Assembly (NCBI RefSeq): GCF_000143415.4
Contig: NW_003314271.1
Span: forward strand, 2,671,729-2,735,728
Length of the DNA: 64,000 nucleotides
Source of the DNA: Selaginella moellendorffii
Taxonomy: Eukaryota > Streptophyta > Lycopodiopsida > Selaginellales > Selaginellaceae
Reading direction: 5' to 3'
Shown: one piece after another, positions 33,304-43,452 of the stretch
Numbering within the stretch: the stretch's first letter is position 1
Layout: each line of letters begins with the position of its first letter
The notes under the pieces: generated by a model
What the model was told of the DNA's origin: nothing
What the model saw: only the letters and a program-made list of their open reading frames with translations
Databases searched by the model: none
Translations under genes and position numbers: made by a program

Positions 33304-34660
33304 GAGTTGATAACAAAGAGAATGAAGAACAAAGAACGAAGTGCAAAGGTTCTTAAATTCTCACTCGGGAGCCTCTGCAGCCGTTGGATATCTGGTGCAG
33401 CAGCCGTCAGATCCTGGACCACAAAGAGTTTTGAATCAGACTGGCGAACCTCCATCTTTATCAACCAGTAAATGATTTTTTTAACATTTTGTATGTTGGG
33501 TGCCACGCATGCCCTCCCTTGTAAAAATTTATACAAAAGAGTGGTCCCAGATTGAGCATCTCTTGTCAATCAAACTCAATAGAACACTTAACCATTGATC
33601 TCAATATGACACTAACCACAGGAATATTCCAAGAATATTCCATAACTAATGGGATTTATAGATGCAACATCTTGAAGAATTGGGAAGTTGGCATAAGGCT
33701 CATTCTTTGTTTGTTTCATTGGTATTAAAGTAGCATGTTTTTTTAGGGATGGCAGAAGAGCAGAATATAAATCCTAATGAGGAATATACTGTTAGTGAGG
33801 AAGAATCTCTTGATGATATTATTGTGTGGCAAGGTTATTAGATTTTTGAGGTTTAAAGCAACATTAACGAAGTTTGTCAAAAATTTTGAAAAGGTTAAAA
33901 CCAATTACTAGAGATTATATAAGGGATTTTATTTTTAAATGCATATTATTTGCAAGTTTTGTGATATTTGCTTTAGTCTCACAAGCATCTATAATGAACT
34001 GTTAAAGGTGCAATATTTCATCAAAAGTTTAAGCTTAAGTTAAGAAGGATTTTCTAGCAATCTTAATTGATATTATTATTAAGGCTCAAATCTTTTTGCT
34101 AAAACCATCAATCAACTTGGTCAACTCTGATCAATGGGATGGTCTACAGGGTAGTCAACATGATGATTAGTTAGCCAATTCTTCATATTCGGGGAAGAAA
34201 CAACCATTGTTATGTCATGGCTCGAAGAGTGGAAATGGCAATGAAAGAGAGGGGAAAGAAGAGGGTGAAAATTTCGTAGAGTCAAAAACAGAACCCTAAT
34301 TTGAGTTTAGGGAATTTTTCTTGATTCGAACTCGATGAACAACAGGGGAAGATGTGGGAGATGGTGATGTAGGAGAGATAAGCTGTAATTCCTTCTAACA
34401 GATCTGAGGCTGGACAAAGTATGAAAAACCTTTATTAACTCACTCTAAGGAGTTGACTTCAAATTAGCTTTGATGTAGTTCTTCCACTACAAATAAACTT
34501 TATCACAAAAAAATCAATTTTTACTTTATTCTTATGCCAACAACTTTCTTACAATTCTAACCAAGAATCAACTTCTTTGCTATCACAAACATCCAATGAT
34601 GACTTTCATTCCACAATACCATAATCCTTGACATGCTTAATGTACCAATACTAATTATGA
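33304..34660. other. intergenic/repeat DNA, no gene seen
   Basis: The first 250 bp are the likely promoter of the cysteine-rich protein gene. On the minus strand a gtataaatttt box lies near 33530, about 225 bp before the ATG. Beyond about 33600 the DNA is AT-rich with only short frames and no recognisable element. Confidence 0.45.
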
Positions 34661-34669
34661 ATACAAAAT

Positions 34670-35020
34670 TATGTGAAGCAGGAAATCCTTAATGAGATTG
34701 ATAGAATCTTTAAAGTTCCTCTTTCTCCTACCATACGAGATCTGAGGGTTGAATGCATCAGTGGGAATTTTGTGTCTCCATCTTCTGGACTTAGGGAAAT
34801 GTTGCTCATTCGAGTACACATCGGGTCCACCGTCACTGATATCGCCTTCAACACCATCAATAGCAAGTCCTCCTTTGTGGTGCTCAGCCTTTCTTGGTTC
34901 CAATTGCAACCAGACAATTAGGACTTAATGCTTTGGTGCTACTTGACTTGGGTGCAACTTCCTACTTCATGGACACGGACTTTGTTGCTCGACATCGAAA
35001 GAAAGGAGACATGGGATGCA
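34670..35020 (+). pseudogene. retroviral-type aspartic protease fragment, opposite strand to gag
   Basis: On the plus strand 34938-35010 reads LVLLDLGATSYFMDTDFVAR. This is the active-site region of a gypsy protease, where family members have LLDSGATSCF; here the Ser after Asp is Leu. The preceding plus-strand frame (34673-34920) may be its lead-in. The gag next to it reads on the minus strand, so this piece is inverted relative to the element around it or comes from another one. Confidence 0.5.
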
Positions 35021-35029
35021 AAAGTTGCA

Positions 35030-36690
35030 GGAATTGGTGGTGGCTTTGATGAAAGGTGGTGAGGAGCTTGATAAAGAAGAAAAATGATTTTTATTCAAGG
35101 AGTCGAAACAGACAGCTCTTACTTTGTTTGGACAGGGTCGTTTCCCAATTGCAATAGAGGTGGACCTTGAGGCAAAGTGAACTTGAGCAGTTAGGGAGGC
35201 TTCTTGGGACACACAGCTGCTTTGTGATTAGAATCAGTATAGTAGAGGCAAAGATTATGAGATACTTAACGTTGCTTCTCAGTAGGACTCAACTTCCCTT
35301 TGATGAATCGGGGAGTACCAAAGATATTTATCGAAACCGGAGCAATAGGTTCAGGAGTATGCCCTGAAGACTCAAGTTGGGATTCCTGAGTCTAGGATGG
35401 GAAAACAGCGGTGCGGCAACTTTCTTGACGACATTCAAAGAGACGATTGTCACTTCGAACAGCTTTGTTAATGGCGTCTGACAGGTCCGTGGGATCCTCC
35501 ATAGTGAGCAACAAATCCTTAACACTTTTATTGAGGCTAAAACGAAATTGATCAATTAGGGCCCACTCATCCCACTAAGTGTCCCAAGGCAAGGAGTTGG
35601 AACTCTATAGCATAGATCGAGGCAAGACAAGACCCCTAAGAGAGACGTCTCATTTTTGTGGTGGCAGCCCAAACTCGATCCGTCTCGCCAAAGCATGCTT
35701 CAAGCTTTTCTTTGAACAGCTGAAGATCCATCAGCTCCAGACCGTGTTACGAACACGGCCGGGATCCCGGCCGTGTTCACCGTGTTTCACGAACACGGCC
35801 ATGGGTCGTGTTGCCACGGCTGTGTTCGTGAACAGTGGTCCGTGTTAGTAACACGGAACACTGTTCAGAATATTCTCGCATGGAATATTCTGGTTTTAGG
35901 GCGCATGGCATCACACGACAATCCAGCCAGGGCGCACCATTTCAGGGCACAGCAGCAGCAATCCAAGGCAAACAAGCATGGCGCAGCAATCCAGCATACT
36001 GCGAAAGCATCCTTCTTCGCGATGGTGGGATGAGGTAAGTGTTCTTGAGAGCAGGGGGCATGGCCACAAATTATGGTCATGCAAATACTGCCCAATGGTG
36101 AACAAATTGAGTGGTGTTGATCGTGTGCGAGCTCATCTGTTAGGAGAAGGCCCAGGCAGCAAGGATATTGTGAGTTGTCCTCTCATCCCAGGTAACAAGA
36201 AATATTCAGTAGAATATTCGTGAGCCATCGTGGGCCGTGATCGTGTTCCGTGTTTGGGTTCCTGAAATCTGAGGCTCGTGTTCGTGTTCCATGTTCGTGT
36301 TCATAACTATGGCTCCAGAACCACGACCCCTTTCATGCTCTTCTCTAGGAGAGGAAAAAACCATGACAAAGTTACACCTTTGAGCAACATCTCGATCACG
36401 CTGATTTGAGACTCGGAAATGGGGTATTGCCGATGTTGAAGTGCGAAGATCAACTCCATCTAATTTAAGAATCCGTGAAGCTCTGAACACTTGCCTGAGA
36501 ACTTCACTGGGAAACTCACCTTTGGTTCAGGAACTCTGCTTGATCCTTGAGCCAAAAGTGAAGCAAGCTCCTGTTGCATGTGAAGAAGGGTTGCCTTCAA
36601 CTCGGTATTCTAAAACTGGATCTTTGCAAGGACTTTGGCAAAGAAATCAGGATGGCTTGGAGACTCCATCGGCAAAGAAGAAAGAAAAGG
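35030..36690 (-). pseudogene. chromovirus gag, interrupted by a hAT-like insertion
   Basis: Reading the minus strand from about 36685: an N-terminal helix region (LLHMQQELASLLAQGS), then KFSGKCSELHGFLN, MELIFALQ and LSWFFPLLEKS. At 36312 the frame is cut by the 570-bp element. It resumes at 35733 with LQLFKEKLEACFGETDR, YAIEFQLLA, IDQFRFSLNKSVKDLLLTME and AVRSDNRLFECRQE. A zinc-knuckle relic (CLYY..SNHKAAVCPKK) lies near 35250-35200. This is the capsid-nucleocapsid order of plant chromoviruses. Stops and at least one frameshift (near 35590) make it inactive. Removing one 8-bp duplication and the insert restores collinearity with the family. Confidence 0.82.
35742..36311 (+). mobile_element. 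570-bp hAT-like element with BED-finger coding remnant
   Basis: It is flanked by an exact 8-bp duplication, gctccaga, at 35734-35741 and 36312-36319, the size typical of hAT insertions. The ends are imperfect inverted repeats (ccgtgttacgaacacgg against catagttatgaacacga). A 28-bp perfect palindrome lies at 35751-35778, centred on gggatccc. Inside, 35978-36220 on the plus strand encodes a BED-type zinc finger, with CKYC, RVRAHLLG and a later SCPLIP, as at the N-terminus of hAT transposases. The catalytic part is absent, so the element is a deletion derivative. Confidence 0.8.
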
Positions 36691-36753
36691 GGAAGGCAAT
36701 CAAACAATCAAAACGAGCTAAAGTAAAAGCAAAAAACACAATTTGAATCAAAC

Positions 36754-37108
36754 TATTAAGACCCCCAACAAGATCAAGACTAAAAAATGCAGAAGACAGA
36801 GAAAAACTAGTGGAAATGAAGAAGAAGCCTTAGACTAGCATTGATTCAGATTTGTGGAGAAATGGAATAAAGCTAACTTATATATACTATAGGTTGATGA
36901 AGCTCCACCACTCTTGGATCGAGGATGGCCTAAATATAGCTGAGGTCAAGGAGGTGCTATGTCATCATCAAGAATGTGGTTCGAAACTCAAGAATTGTAT
37001 GGGAAATCAGAGAATCATGAATAGGAAAGTGTCTAGAGAGTCAGGAATATAGTCTATAAGAATCTAGTGAGAGTCAAGAATGTGGCAAGAATTGAGGGAT
37101 TCTTGACA
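36754..37108 (-). repeat. LTR, 5' copy of the chromovirus
   Basis: It aligns end to end with 21445-21803, sharing for example gttgatgaag.tccaccactc, ttggatcgaggatggcctaa and atgtcatcatcaagaatgtg. It ends gggattcttgaca. Its inner end has decayed (tattaag for tgtcaag). The two LTRs differ at many sites, which points to an old insertion. No clear tRNA primer-binding site remains next to it. Confidence 0.88.
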
Positions 37109-37113
37109 ATTAA

Positions 37114-37625
37114 CTTGAAACTTATTGAATATAAAATGGTACTAGATTATGAATTTGGACACGGGGCTAGCACCATTGTGTTCAAGATAATTTCTATATT
37201 CCGTAAATATGTCAAATTAACAAATCTTGACACTTTTCATTAATAGCAATTAAAAATGAATGGAACTAACACAAAGTGTATGATAGCAAGGGTGTTTAAT
37301 AGACACAATAAACTATCATTTAGCAAATATTGAAAGACCAAACTTAATATCATAGGAGTTCCCAACACTAGCAAATGCAAGCTAACATATGAGTTTCTCA
37401 TACTAGGCTGAGCATACTCAACAAAAAAACATATAAAATTTCCTACTTTATGTTTATCCAATATAAGTACATACATAATCACTAATTTCTCAACTAACTT
37501 AAGTGGAGATTGAAAAAGGAACTAGCATTACTATTGTGGCAGTAAAGAAAGAATATCTAAAAATATTAGCCAATAAGTAACTTTCAATACTTGTAATCAT
37601 ATTCGTGATAGTGGCTATAAACTAT
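37114..37625. repeat. repeat family R, right half
   Basis: It continues repeat R from 21439 after the retroelement and matches 27577-28090, for example 'gaatttggacac.gggctagcaccattgtgttcaa' and 'tatgtcaaat..acaaatctt/gacacttttcat'. Together with 21060-21439 it defines the target into which the chromovirus inserted. Confidence 0.7.
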
Positions 37626-38365
37626 ATAAATAAAAAATATTAGTATAAGCTTAATTAGGCTTATAGATTTAGACCATATAATATTTGTATAAGTATTGGT
37701 CTCTAGTAATCCTAATTTACCTCTTCTCTCAGGGTTCTCTCAAGAAAAATGATTTAAAATAGAGATTAAAAATATTGAATTATAATTTATTATGATTTTA
37801 AATGTTATTTATGAAGACTCTGTAAATAATTTATGCATATTATGTAAATATGATTTTTATGATAATTATAAAAAGTATTTATTTTGTAATAATATTGTTA
37901 AATAAACATATTTATATGTCAATGACATAGAAATAAGAAAAGTATTAACTAATATTCCAAATATCATATTTCATCACTCGAGAAGCCAATGATCCAAAAC
38001 AAAGACTCACATTTCATTATCCAGAATTCTAGGATCTTAATATATAATAAAAGAAAAAGAAATGGTGACTTATCTAAATTAAAATCTGAAATAAAAATGT
38101 ACCTTTGAACAGTATATTCTATTAACCCTTAAACACTAGCCCTAATCTCCCAAAATATCTAAGGATATTCGAGTTTCAGAGGGGTACAGGATAGGGCTTA
38201 GGGTTTATGGCTGAAAGTGTGGATTCCAGCGTTGCAGCTCCTGCCGGCAGCAATCCTGCAATCCGAGGATGTAATTTATAGATTCTTGGTGATAAATGCT
38301 AGGCAGCATTCTATTAGATCGCATCACTTCCGCGATTTTTAGTTCCATAGCTTCATAGGGCAGCT
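37626..38365. other. AT-rich spacer and PPR-gene upstream region
   Basis: AT-rich to about 38190, then composition shifts to that of the gene island. Phrases such as ttagggtttatgg (38197-38209) and a 5' leader precede the PPR start codon. No clear TATA box. Confidence 0.45.
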
Positions 38366-41300
38366 ATGGAGCTTGTCGATTGCCACAAGCATTTTCTGGG
38401 CAGGCGCGTGGAGCAAGGGGTCCCCGCCCGCCAGTGCCTGAGGAGGATCAATCACAGGAATTCCTGCTCATCAAGCCAGAGGTGTGAGGCCGTGAAGCTT
38501 CCCGTCCAAGAGCTTCCAAGCCTCAAGATGGAAGAGGATGCTCCTTCGGGTAGCCGAGCCCCAGCCCTCTCCTCCTACGATGTTCCAAGCGAGGTCCTCA
38601 AGGAGGCGGCTTTCGGGAACTTCGATCGCCTCCTCGACTGTGGCAATGGGACTTTACGTCCCAACGTGTTCGTCAAAGCTCTCAAGAACTTACAGGATGG
38701 AAGCGTGGCTTTGGATCTCTTCGAGTGGGCCGAGAGGAATGGTCACAGACCGAGCCTCAACGCTTACAACTTGCTGCTCGAGCTGCTTCTCTCCAACCGG
38801 ATGTACGACGTCATGCACACCGTGTATGACAAGCTGGTGAGGATCTACTCGCCGGACGCTTACACCGTGGGGATCTTGCTACGATCCTTGCTAAAGTCCG
38901 GGAAGATCGAGAAGGCTCACAGGTTTGTTGAGCAGCTCCTCGTCAAGGGACTGTGCGATATCAGCACTTTCAACATCTATATCAGCGGGCTTTGCCGAGC
39001 AAGCCGGATAGGTGACGCACAGACGGTCTTCGATGGGATGAGGAAGCACGGGTTCTGGCCAAACAGGATAACTTACAATGCTCTTCTCAGCGGCCTCTGC
39101 AATGGTGGAAGGATGAGCGATGCCCAGGCGCTATACGAGAGGATGATCAAGGCCGGATACTCGCCAGACGTTGTAACTTACAACACTCTCCTCCATGGAT
39201 TCTGCAAGGTCGGCAAGCTTGACGAGGCGCTTAAGATATTTGACGGGGCCGTGAAGCGGGGGTTTGTTCCCGACGTGGTGACTTACAACGCGCTCATAAA
39301 TGGCTTCTGCAAGGCGGACAAGCTGGACGAGGCGCAGAGGATCCTCCAGAGGATGGTGTCCGAGAGTTTGGTTCCGGACGTGGTGACTTACAACTCTCTG
39401 GTGAACGGGCTTTGCAAGAACGGCCGGGTTGACGAGGCTCGGATGCTGATTGTCGACAAGGGATTCTCTCCGAACGTGATCACCTACAGCACTTTGATCA
39501 GCGGGCTGTGCCGGGAGCTCAGGGTTGACGAGGCCATGAAGTGTTTCCACGAGATGATCCAGCTCGGGCTGAGGCCTCACACGATCATTTACAACTCTTT
39601 GATCGACGGCCTTGGCAAGGCCAAGCGTTTGGAGAGTGCCAGGCAGCTGCTCGAGAAGATGGTATTGAACGGCTGCAAGCCGGATATCGTCTCCTACAAC
39701 GCTCTCATCCATGGCCTGGCAAGAGAACAGGGCGTCTCGGAAGCACTCAAGCTCTTCGGCAGTGTGCTGAGGCAAGGCTACGAGCCTGAGGTGCCGACGT
39801 ACAACATCCTCATCGATGGCCTGCTCAAAGAAGATAGAGTGAACGAAGCCTTCGAGCTCTTCTCCGGCTTGGTAAAGCACGGCCTGGAGCCGGATGCGAT
39901 CACTTACACGGTGTTTATCGACGGGCTGTGCAAGGCAGGCAGAGTCGAGGACGCTCTCCTCATGCTCAAAGACATGGACGAGAAAGGCTGCGTTCCTGAC
40001 GTTGTCTCCCACAACGCTGTTATCAACGGCCTGTGCAAGGAGAAGAGAGTGGACGAGGCCGAGGTTCTACTCTCTGGCATGGAAGCGAAGGGATGCTCGC
40101 CGAACGCTATCTCTTTCAACACCCTCATTTGCGGCCAATGCAGGGCGGGGAAGTGGAAGAAGGCCATGACCACTTTCAAGGAGATGCTCAAGAGAGGTGT
40201 CAAGCCAACAGTCGTGACTTACAACATCCTCGTCGACGGCCTTTGCAAAGCCAGGCAAGTTGACGAGGCCCGAGAGCTGCTGAGCACTAGTGGATTCCTG
40301 GCGGACGTCGTCTCGTGCACCTCGCTCATCAACGGCTTCTGCAAGGAAGGCAGGATCAAAGAGGCCATCACTCTCTTCGACGCAATGATTGAGAAGGGCC
40401 GAGTTCCGGACGTGGTGACTTACAGCGCTCTCATAGACGGGCTGGGAAAGGCAGGCAAGCTCGACGATGCTCGCAGGCTCCTCGGCGCTATGGAGGCCAA
40501 AGGCTGCATTCCAAACGTCTACACGTACAACTCCCTCATCTCGGGTCTCTGCGGCCTGGACAAAGTGGACGAAGCTCTGGAGCTGTTCGTGGCTATGGTG
40601 GAGAAAGGCTGTGTTCCGGACACCATCACGTATGGGACCATCATCTCGGCACTTTGCAAGCAGGAAATGGTGGACAAAGCTCTCGCTCTTTTCGATGGCT
40701 CGCTGGAAGCGGGGGTGGTGCCGACTTCCGGGATGTACTTCTCGCTTATCGATGGCCTCTGCGCGGTGGCGAGAGTGGACGAAGCTCTCAAGCTTCTACA
40801 GGCCATTCCCGAGCATCACAGGCCAGGCTCCGAGGCCTACAACAGCATCCTCAGCGCGCTAACCAGTGACGGCAAGCTCGCGGAGGCTCAAAGCCTGCTC
40901 GAGACGATGCACGAGCGGGACTTGGTTCCGAATGGATTCTTCTACAACGCGCTCATGGTGGCGCTGTGCAAGCAGCCGGGTGGGAGTAGCAGCGTCGTGA
41001 AGATCCACAGGAAGATGGTGAAGAAGCGATCGGTGCCGGAGCAGGGGCTGGTTCGGTGCTTGTGCATGGAGAGCCTCGCGGACGAGGCCGACGAGATCTT
41101 CCAAGGAATGCTCGCGGACAAGTGCCTTCCAGACGCCTTGACGGTGAACACGCTGGTGAAGAGCTTGTGCGAGCACGGCAAGGTGGAGAGGGGCCTCGAG
41201 GTTTTGTCGCAGCAAAGCGGCAGCAGGGAGAAGCGCGAGATGGTGGCTGGGTTTGAGGCTGTTCTTGCGGAGCTTTGCAAGGAGAGCGGCAAGCTGGATC

Positions 41301-41485
41301 GAGCGATGGAGGTGCTGGAGGAGATCAAGGGAGTGTCGAGCTTGGCGAGTTACAAGATCGTTTTGGAGTGCTGCGCCAGGGATGGGAGAGTGGAGGAGAT
41401 GGAGAGGCTGATCCGGGAGATTAGAGAGAGTGACCTTGCTCAAGATGGAGAACTGGAAGAGTATCGAATCACACTCGACAGTTAA
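38366..41485 (+). CDS. P-class pentatricopeptide repeat (PPR) protein, 1039 residues
   Basis: One intron-free exon, as is usual for PPR genes. About 24 tandem 35-residue PPR motifs run from about residue 125 to 970. The core has the form VVTYNALINGFCK...LDEA...M...G..PD; two motifs are 32 residues long (near 39420 and 40230). No E, DYW or SMR domain follows, so this is P class, which stabilises, processes or helps translate single organellar transcripts. The first 45 residues are basic and contain several Arg and Ser (RRVEQGV, RRINHRNSCSSSQ), which fits a mitochondrial or plastid transit peptide. Residues 5 and 35 of most motifs are N and D, a pair that reads U in the PPR code. Long antisense frames here are shadows of the GC-rich repeats. 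Confidence 0.92.
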   Translation: MELVDCHKHFLGRRVEQGVPARQCLRRINHRNSCSSSQRCEAVKLPVQELPSLKMEEDAPSGSRAPALSSYDVPSEVLKEAAFGNFDRLLDCGNGTLRPNVFVKALKNLQDGSVALDLFEWAERNGHRPSLNAYNLLLELLLSNRMYDVMHTVYDKLVRIYSPDAYTVGILLRSLLKSGKIEKAHRFVEQLLVKGLCDISTFNIYISGLCRASRIGDAQTVFDGMRKHGFWPNRITYNALLSGLCNGGRMSDAQALYERMIKAGYSPDVVTYNTLLHGFCKVGKLDEALKIFDGAVKRGFVPDVVTYNALINGFCKADKLDEAQRILQRMVSESLVPDVVTYNSLVNGLCKNGRVDEARMLIVDKGFSPNVITYSTLISGLCRELRVDEAMKCFHEMIQLGLRPHTIIYNSLIDGLGKAKRLESARQLLEKMVLNGCKPDIVSYNALIHGLAREQGVSEALKLFGSVLRQGYEPEVPTYNILIDGLLKEDRVNEAFELFSGLVKHGLEPDAITYTVFIDGLCKAGRVEDALLMLKDMDEKGCVPDVVSHNAVINGLCKEKRVDEAEVLLSGMEAKGCSPNAISFNTLICGQCRAGKWKKAMTTFKEMLKRGVKPTVVTYNILVDGLCKARQVDEARELLSTSGFLADVVSCTSLINGFCKEGRIKEAITLFDAMIEKGRVPDVVTYSALIDGLGKAGKLDDARRLLGAMEAKGCIPNVYTYNSLISGLCGLDKVDEALELFVAMVEKGCVPDTITYGTIISALCKQEMVDKALALFDGSLEAGVVPTSGMYFSLIDGLCAVARVDEALKLLQAIPEHHRPGSEAYNSILSALTSDGKLAEAQSLLETMHERDLVPNGFFYNALMVALCKQPGGSSSVVKIHRKMVKKRSVPEQGLVRCLCMESLADEADEIFQGMLADKCLPDALTVNTLVKSLCEHGKVERGLEVLSQQSGSREKREMVAGFEAVLAELCKESGKLDRAMEVLEEIKGVSSLASYKIVLECCARDGRVEEMERLIREIRESDLAQDGELEEYRITLDS

Positions 41486-41582
41486 ATGTAAGCGGACGTT
41501 GTAATATAGAGCAAACTGTTTTCGCGAAAACCATCGCTAATTAAATACATGAGATGATCAGATTAATGAATTCATCAATGAC

Positions 41583-41664
41583 GTGGACGTGCCGGAGTGG
41601 TTATCGGGCATGACTAGAAATCATGTGGGCTTTGCCCGCGCAGGTTCGAATCCTGCCGTCCACG
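41583..41664 (+). tRNA. tRNA-Ser (anticodon AGA)
   Basis: An 82-nt class II tRNA. Acceptor GTGGACG pairs with CGTCCAC, discriminator G. The anticodon stem GCATGA/TCATGT holds loop CTAGAAA. There is a long variable arm (GGGCTTTGCCC) and a T arm CAGGTTCGAATCCTG. The 3' CCA is not encoded, as expected for a nuclear gene. A T-rich run (41682-41689) can stop RNA polymerase III. It reads UCU (and UCC/UCA by wobble after A34 to inosine). Confidence 0.97.
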
Positions 41665-41725
41665 AAATGATTTTCTCTCATGTTTTTTTCGCTTTTTTAA
41701 AGCGCGCTTTTGCAAATCAAATAAT

Positions 41726-41807
41726 GTGAACGTGCCGGAGTGGTTATCGGGCATGACTCGAAATCATGTGGGCTCTGCCCGCGCAGGTTCGAATCCTGCC
41801 GTTCACG
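41726..41807 (+). tRNA. tRNA-Ser (anticodon CGA)
   Basis: A second 82-nt class II tRNA, 61 bp after the first and nearly identical to it. The anticodon loop is CTCGAAA and the acceptor is GTGAACG/CGTTCAC; the compensating G-to-A and C-to-T change keeps the stem paired. The variable arm is GGGCTCTGCCC. It reads UCG. Box A and box B sequences (TGGTTATCGGG-like D arm and GGTTCGAATCC) are intact. Confidence 0.97.
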
Positions 41808-41957
41808 CTCGAATTGCTTTCAGTTTCTGAAGAACGTCCGACTGTTATTCGTAGATTTTATGATGTTTTTATGCTTTGCCATGGATTTTCAACTACATAT
41901 GGATCACTTTTGTTGAAGGAAAGGGATTTGAGTTAAAAATTTGTTAAAAGTTGGAAG

Positions 41958-43452
41958 CTATCTCAACAGAATCTTCTTCACACTCTCGTAGACAATAAAA
42001 GTGATGGAGGATGAGGGAGCAACTCTAAGTAGGTTTGGTACCATTCCTTTGTATAAACCCCGGACTCCCTCATATCTGTGAAAAACTCGATGATTGAAAA
42101 GGAATAACTGGGAGTTTGCTTACTTGAGTGTCTCAGTGAAAGCGTGCCAGCCGCCTCTGTAGCTCAGTGATCCTTGCGAGTCAGGTCTTTGCTACAACAT
42201 CCAAATAAGCACAAGACTTTTCATTAGAACAAATGAAAATCCATGGAAGTACCTGTGAGCGTGTTCTAATAACCTGCAAAGTCACCTTTGTCACACATCA
42301 AATCCATGAGTGAGATGAGGCTTACTTGGTAGGGATAAGTTAAAAATAGCGCAAAAAGCTTGGACGTAGCACCAAGCACAGCAAAATCTAGAGAGGTCTG
42401 CGAGAATCACAAATTTTCAAAGTTATGAACAAAATCTTCCAAAGAAGTAAGAGCAAGGAAAACTTACTAGAGAGTTTTCAGTTGCCGAAGGATCCACTCT
42501 CTTGCGAGCTGCAATCGCCATTTTTCTGCCCTCTTCATACGCCATAAACTGAAGTGCTCCGTGTGACACCTATGCCTGACTCCATCAAATCATCAATTTG
42601 CCAAAGAAATGGACAAACTTACAAGAAGTACGCTCGGACCAAAGCCTTTGTAAAAGCCCCTCCAGCCTTCAACTTTACGAATGCTGTGGAAAGCATCTGT
42701 GCAGCCAATGTAGCTAAGGAAAGGAAAAATGAAAAAGAAATGTCTCTCACCCATAAAACCCGAGTAAGGCTGCTGAGATCCATTCGGAGGCTGAAGCTGA
42801 AGCCGTGTTTTTACTAGAAATATGGGATTTGTCATCGCAGAGACCTGATAAAGTTTAAAAAAACTTAAGACAAGAACAACTAAAGGAAAAAAAAGCAAAA
42901 AAACTGTCTACCAGTGCACCAGCTTCAGCAGACGCAACGAGGTGATGGCCTGGACCGAGCTCTCCTCCCAATCTTCTTTGATGCATCTCCTTGATATTAC
43001 TGTAACTGCGTGGAAAAAAATAAAATGAAAACCATGGCATCACGAACTAAAATAACAGTCAAACTTACAAGAGAAAATAGAGTCCCCACGCCAAGCTAGA
43101 ACCAAACACGGCAGGAGAAAGGCCGGCATACAATCCTTTCACACCCTGCCAAAAGGAAGGCAAAAAAGTCACACCTTGCGTAAAAAACTTTCGATTTCTA
43201 GACCTCTGTTCGCGCGATGGTGAGCAAGGCATTGGCAGTGCTCTTGTACTGATGAACAAAACGATTTCGACCATCGTCGGCTGGAGCTCAATGCGAAGAA
43301 ACGCCGCTTGCAAAGGAGAGAAAAGAAAACCAAAGAGAAGGCATACCCTGGAATCGCGTGCGAACAATGTCGAGAGGATGCAAAGCTACGACGGTGGCAA
43401 CCCCGGCAACAGCTCCCGCAGTGGCCTCCTCCCACTTCCATTCTCTGCCCAT
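41958..43452 (-). CDS. FOLT1: folate transporter-like mitochondrial carrier family protein
   Basis: Eleven exons on the minus strand: 43452-43347, 43280-43204, 43145-43069, 43005-42912, 42844-42751, 42696-42623, 42569-42468, 42397-42326, 42273-42253, 42191-42124, 42075-41958. They sum to 301 codons, 300 residues, with all phases agreeing. It is a three-repeat SLC25 carrier. [22 protein letters not shown] and [13 protein letters not shown] mark the first helix of each repeat, and [20 protein letters not shown] and [10 protein letters not shown] follow the second. [28 protein letters not shown] and [10 protein letters not shown] match plant FOLT1, which carries folate into plastids; that specificity is inferred from similarity. 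Exon 9 is only 21 bp. The ATG at 43452 gives [17 protein letters not shown], in line with the family start. Confidence 0.9.

Larger units (their letters stand above)
21445..37108 (-). mobile_element. full-length chromodomain Ty3/gypsy retrotransposon, expanded by nested insertions
   Basis: Two LTR copies in the same orientation (21445-21803 and 36754-37108) bound the element. The same 5-bp word, attaa, flanks it at 21440-21444 and 37109-37113, which is a target-site duplication. Internal parts read on the minus strand in the expected order: gag (36690-35030), then pol RT (24960-23740), RNase H (23735-23361), integrase (23190-22130) and chromodomain (about 22100-21960). The protease part is not found in place. 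About 10 kb of unrelated repeat DNA (about 24985-34650) separates gag from pol, and a 570-bp hAT-like element sits in gag. Repeated stops in gag and pol show it is inactive. Confidence 0.88.

Noticed and set aside
39131-40012. 293-codon minus-strand frame inside the PPR gene (also 40859-41443)
   Set aside because: Antisense shadow. The plus strand has 24 clear PPR motifs, and GC-rich repeat codons keep the opposite frame open.
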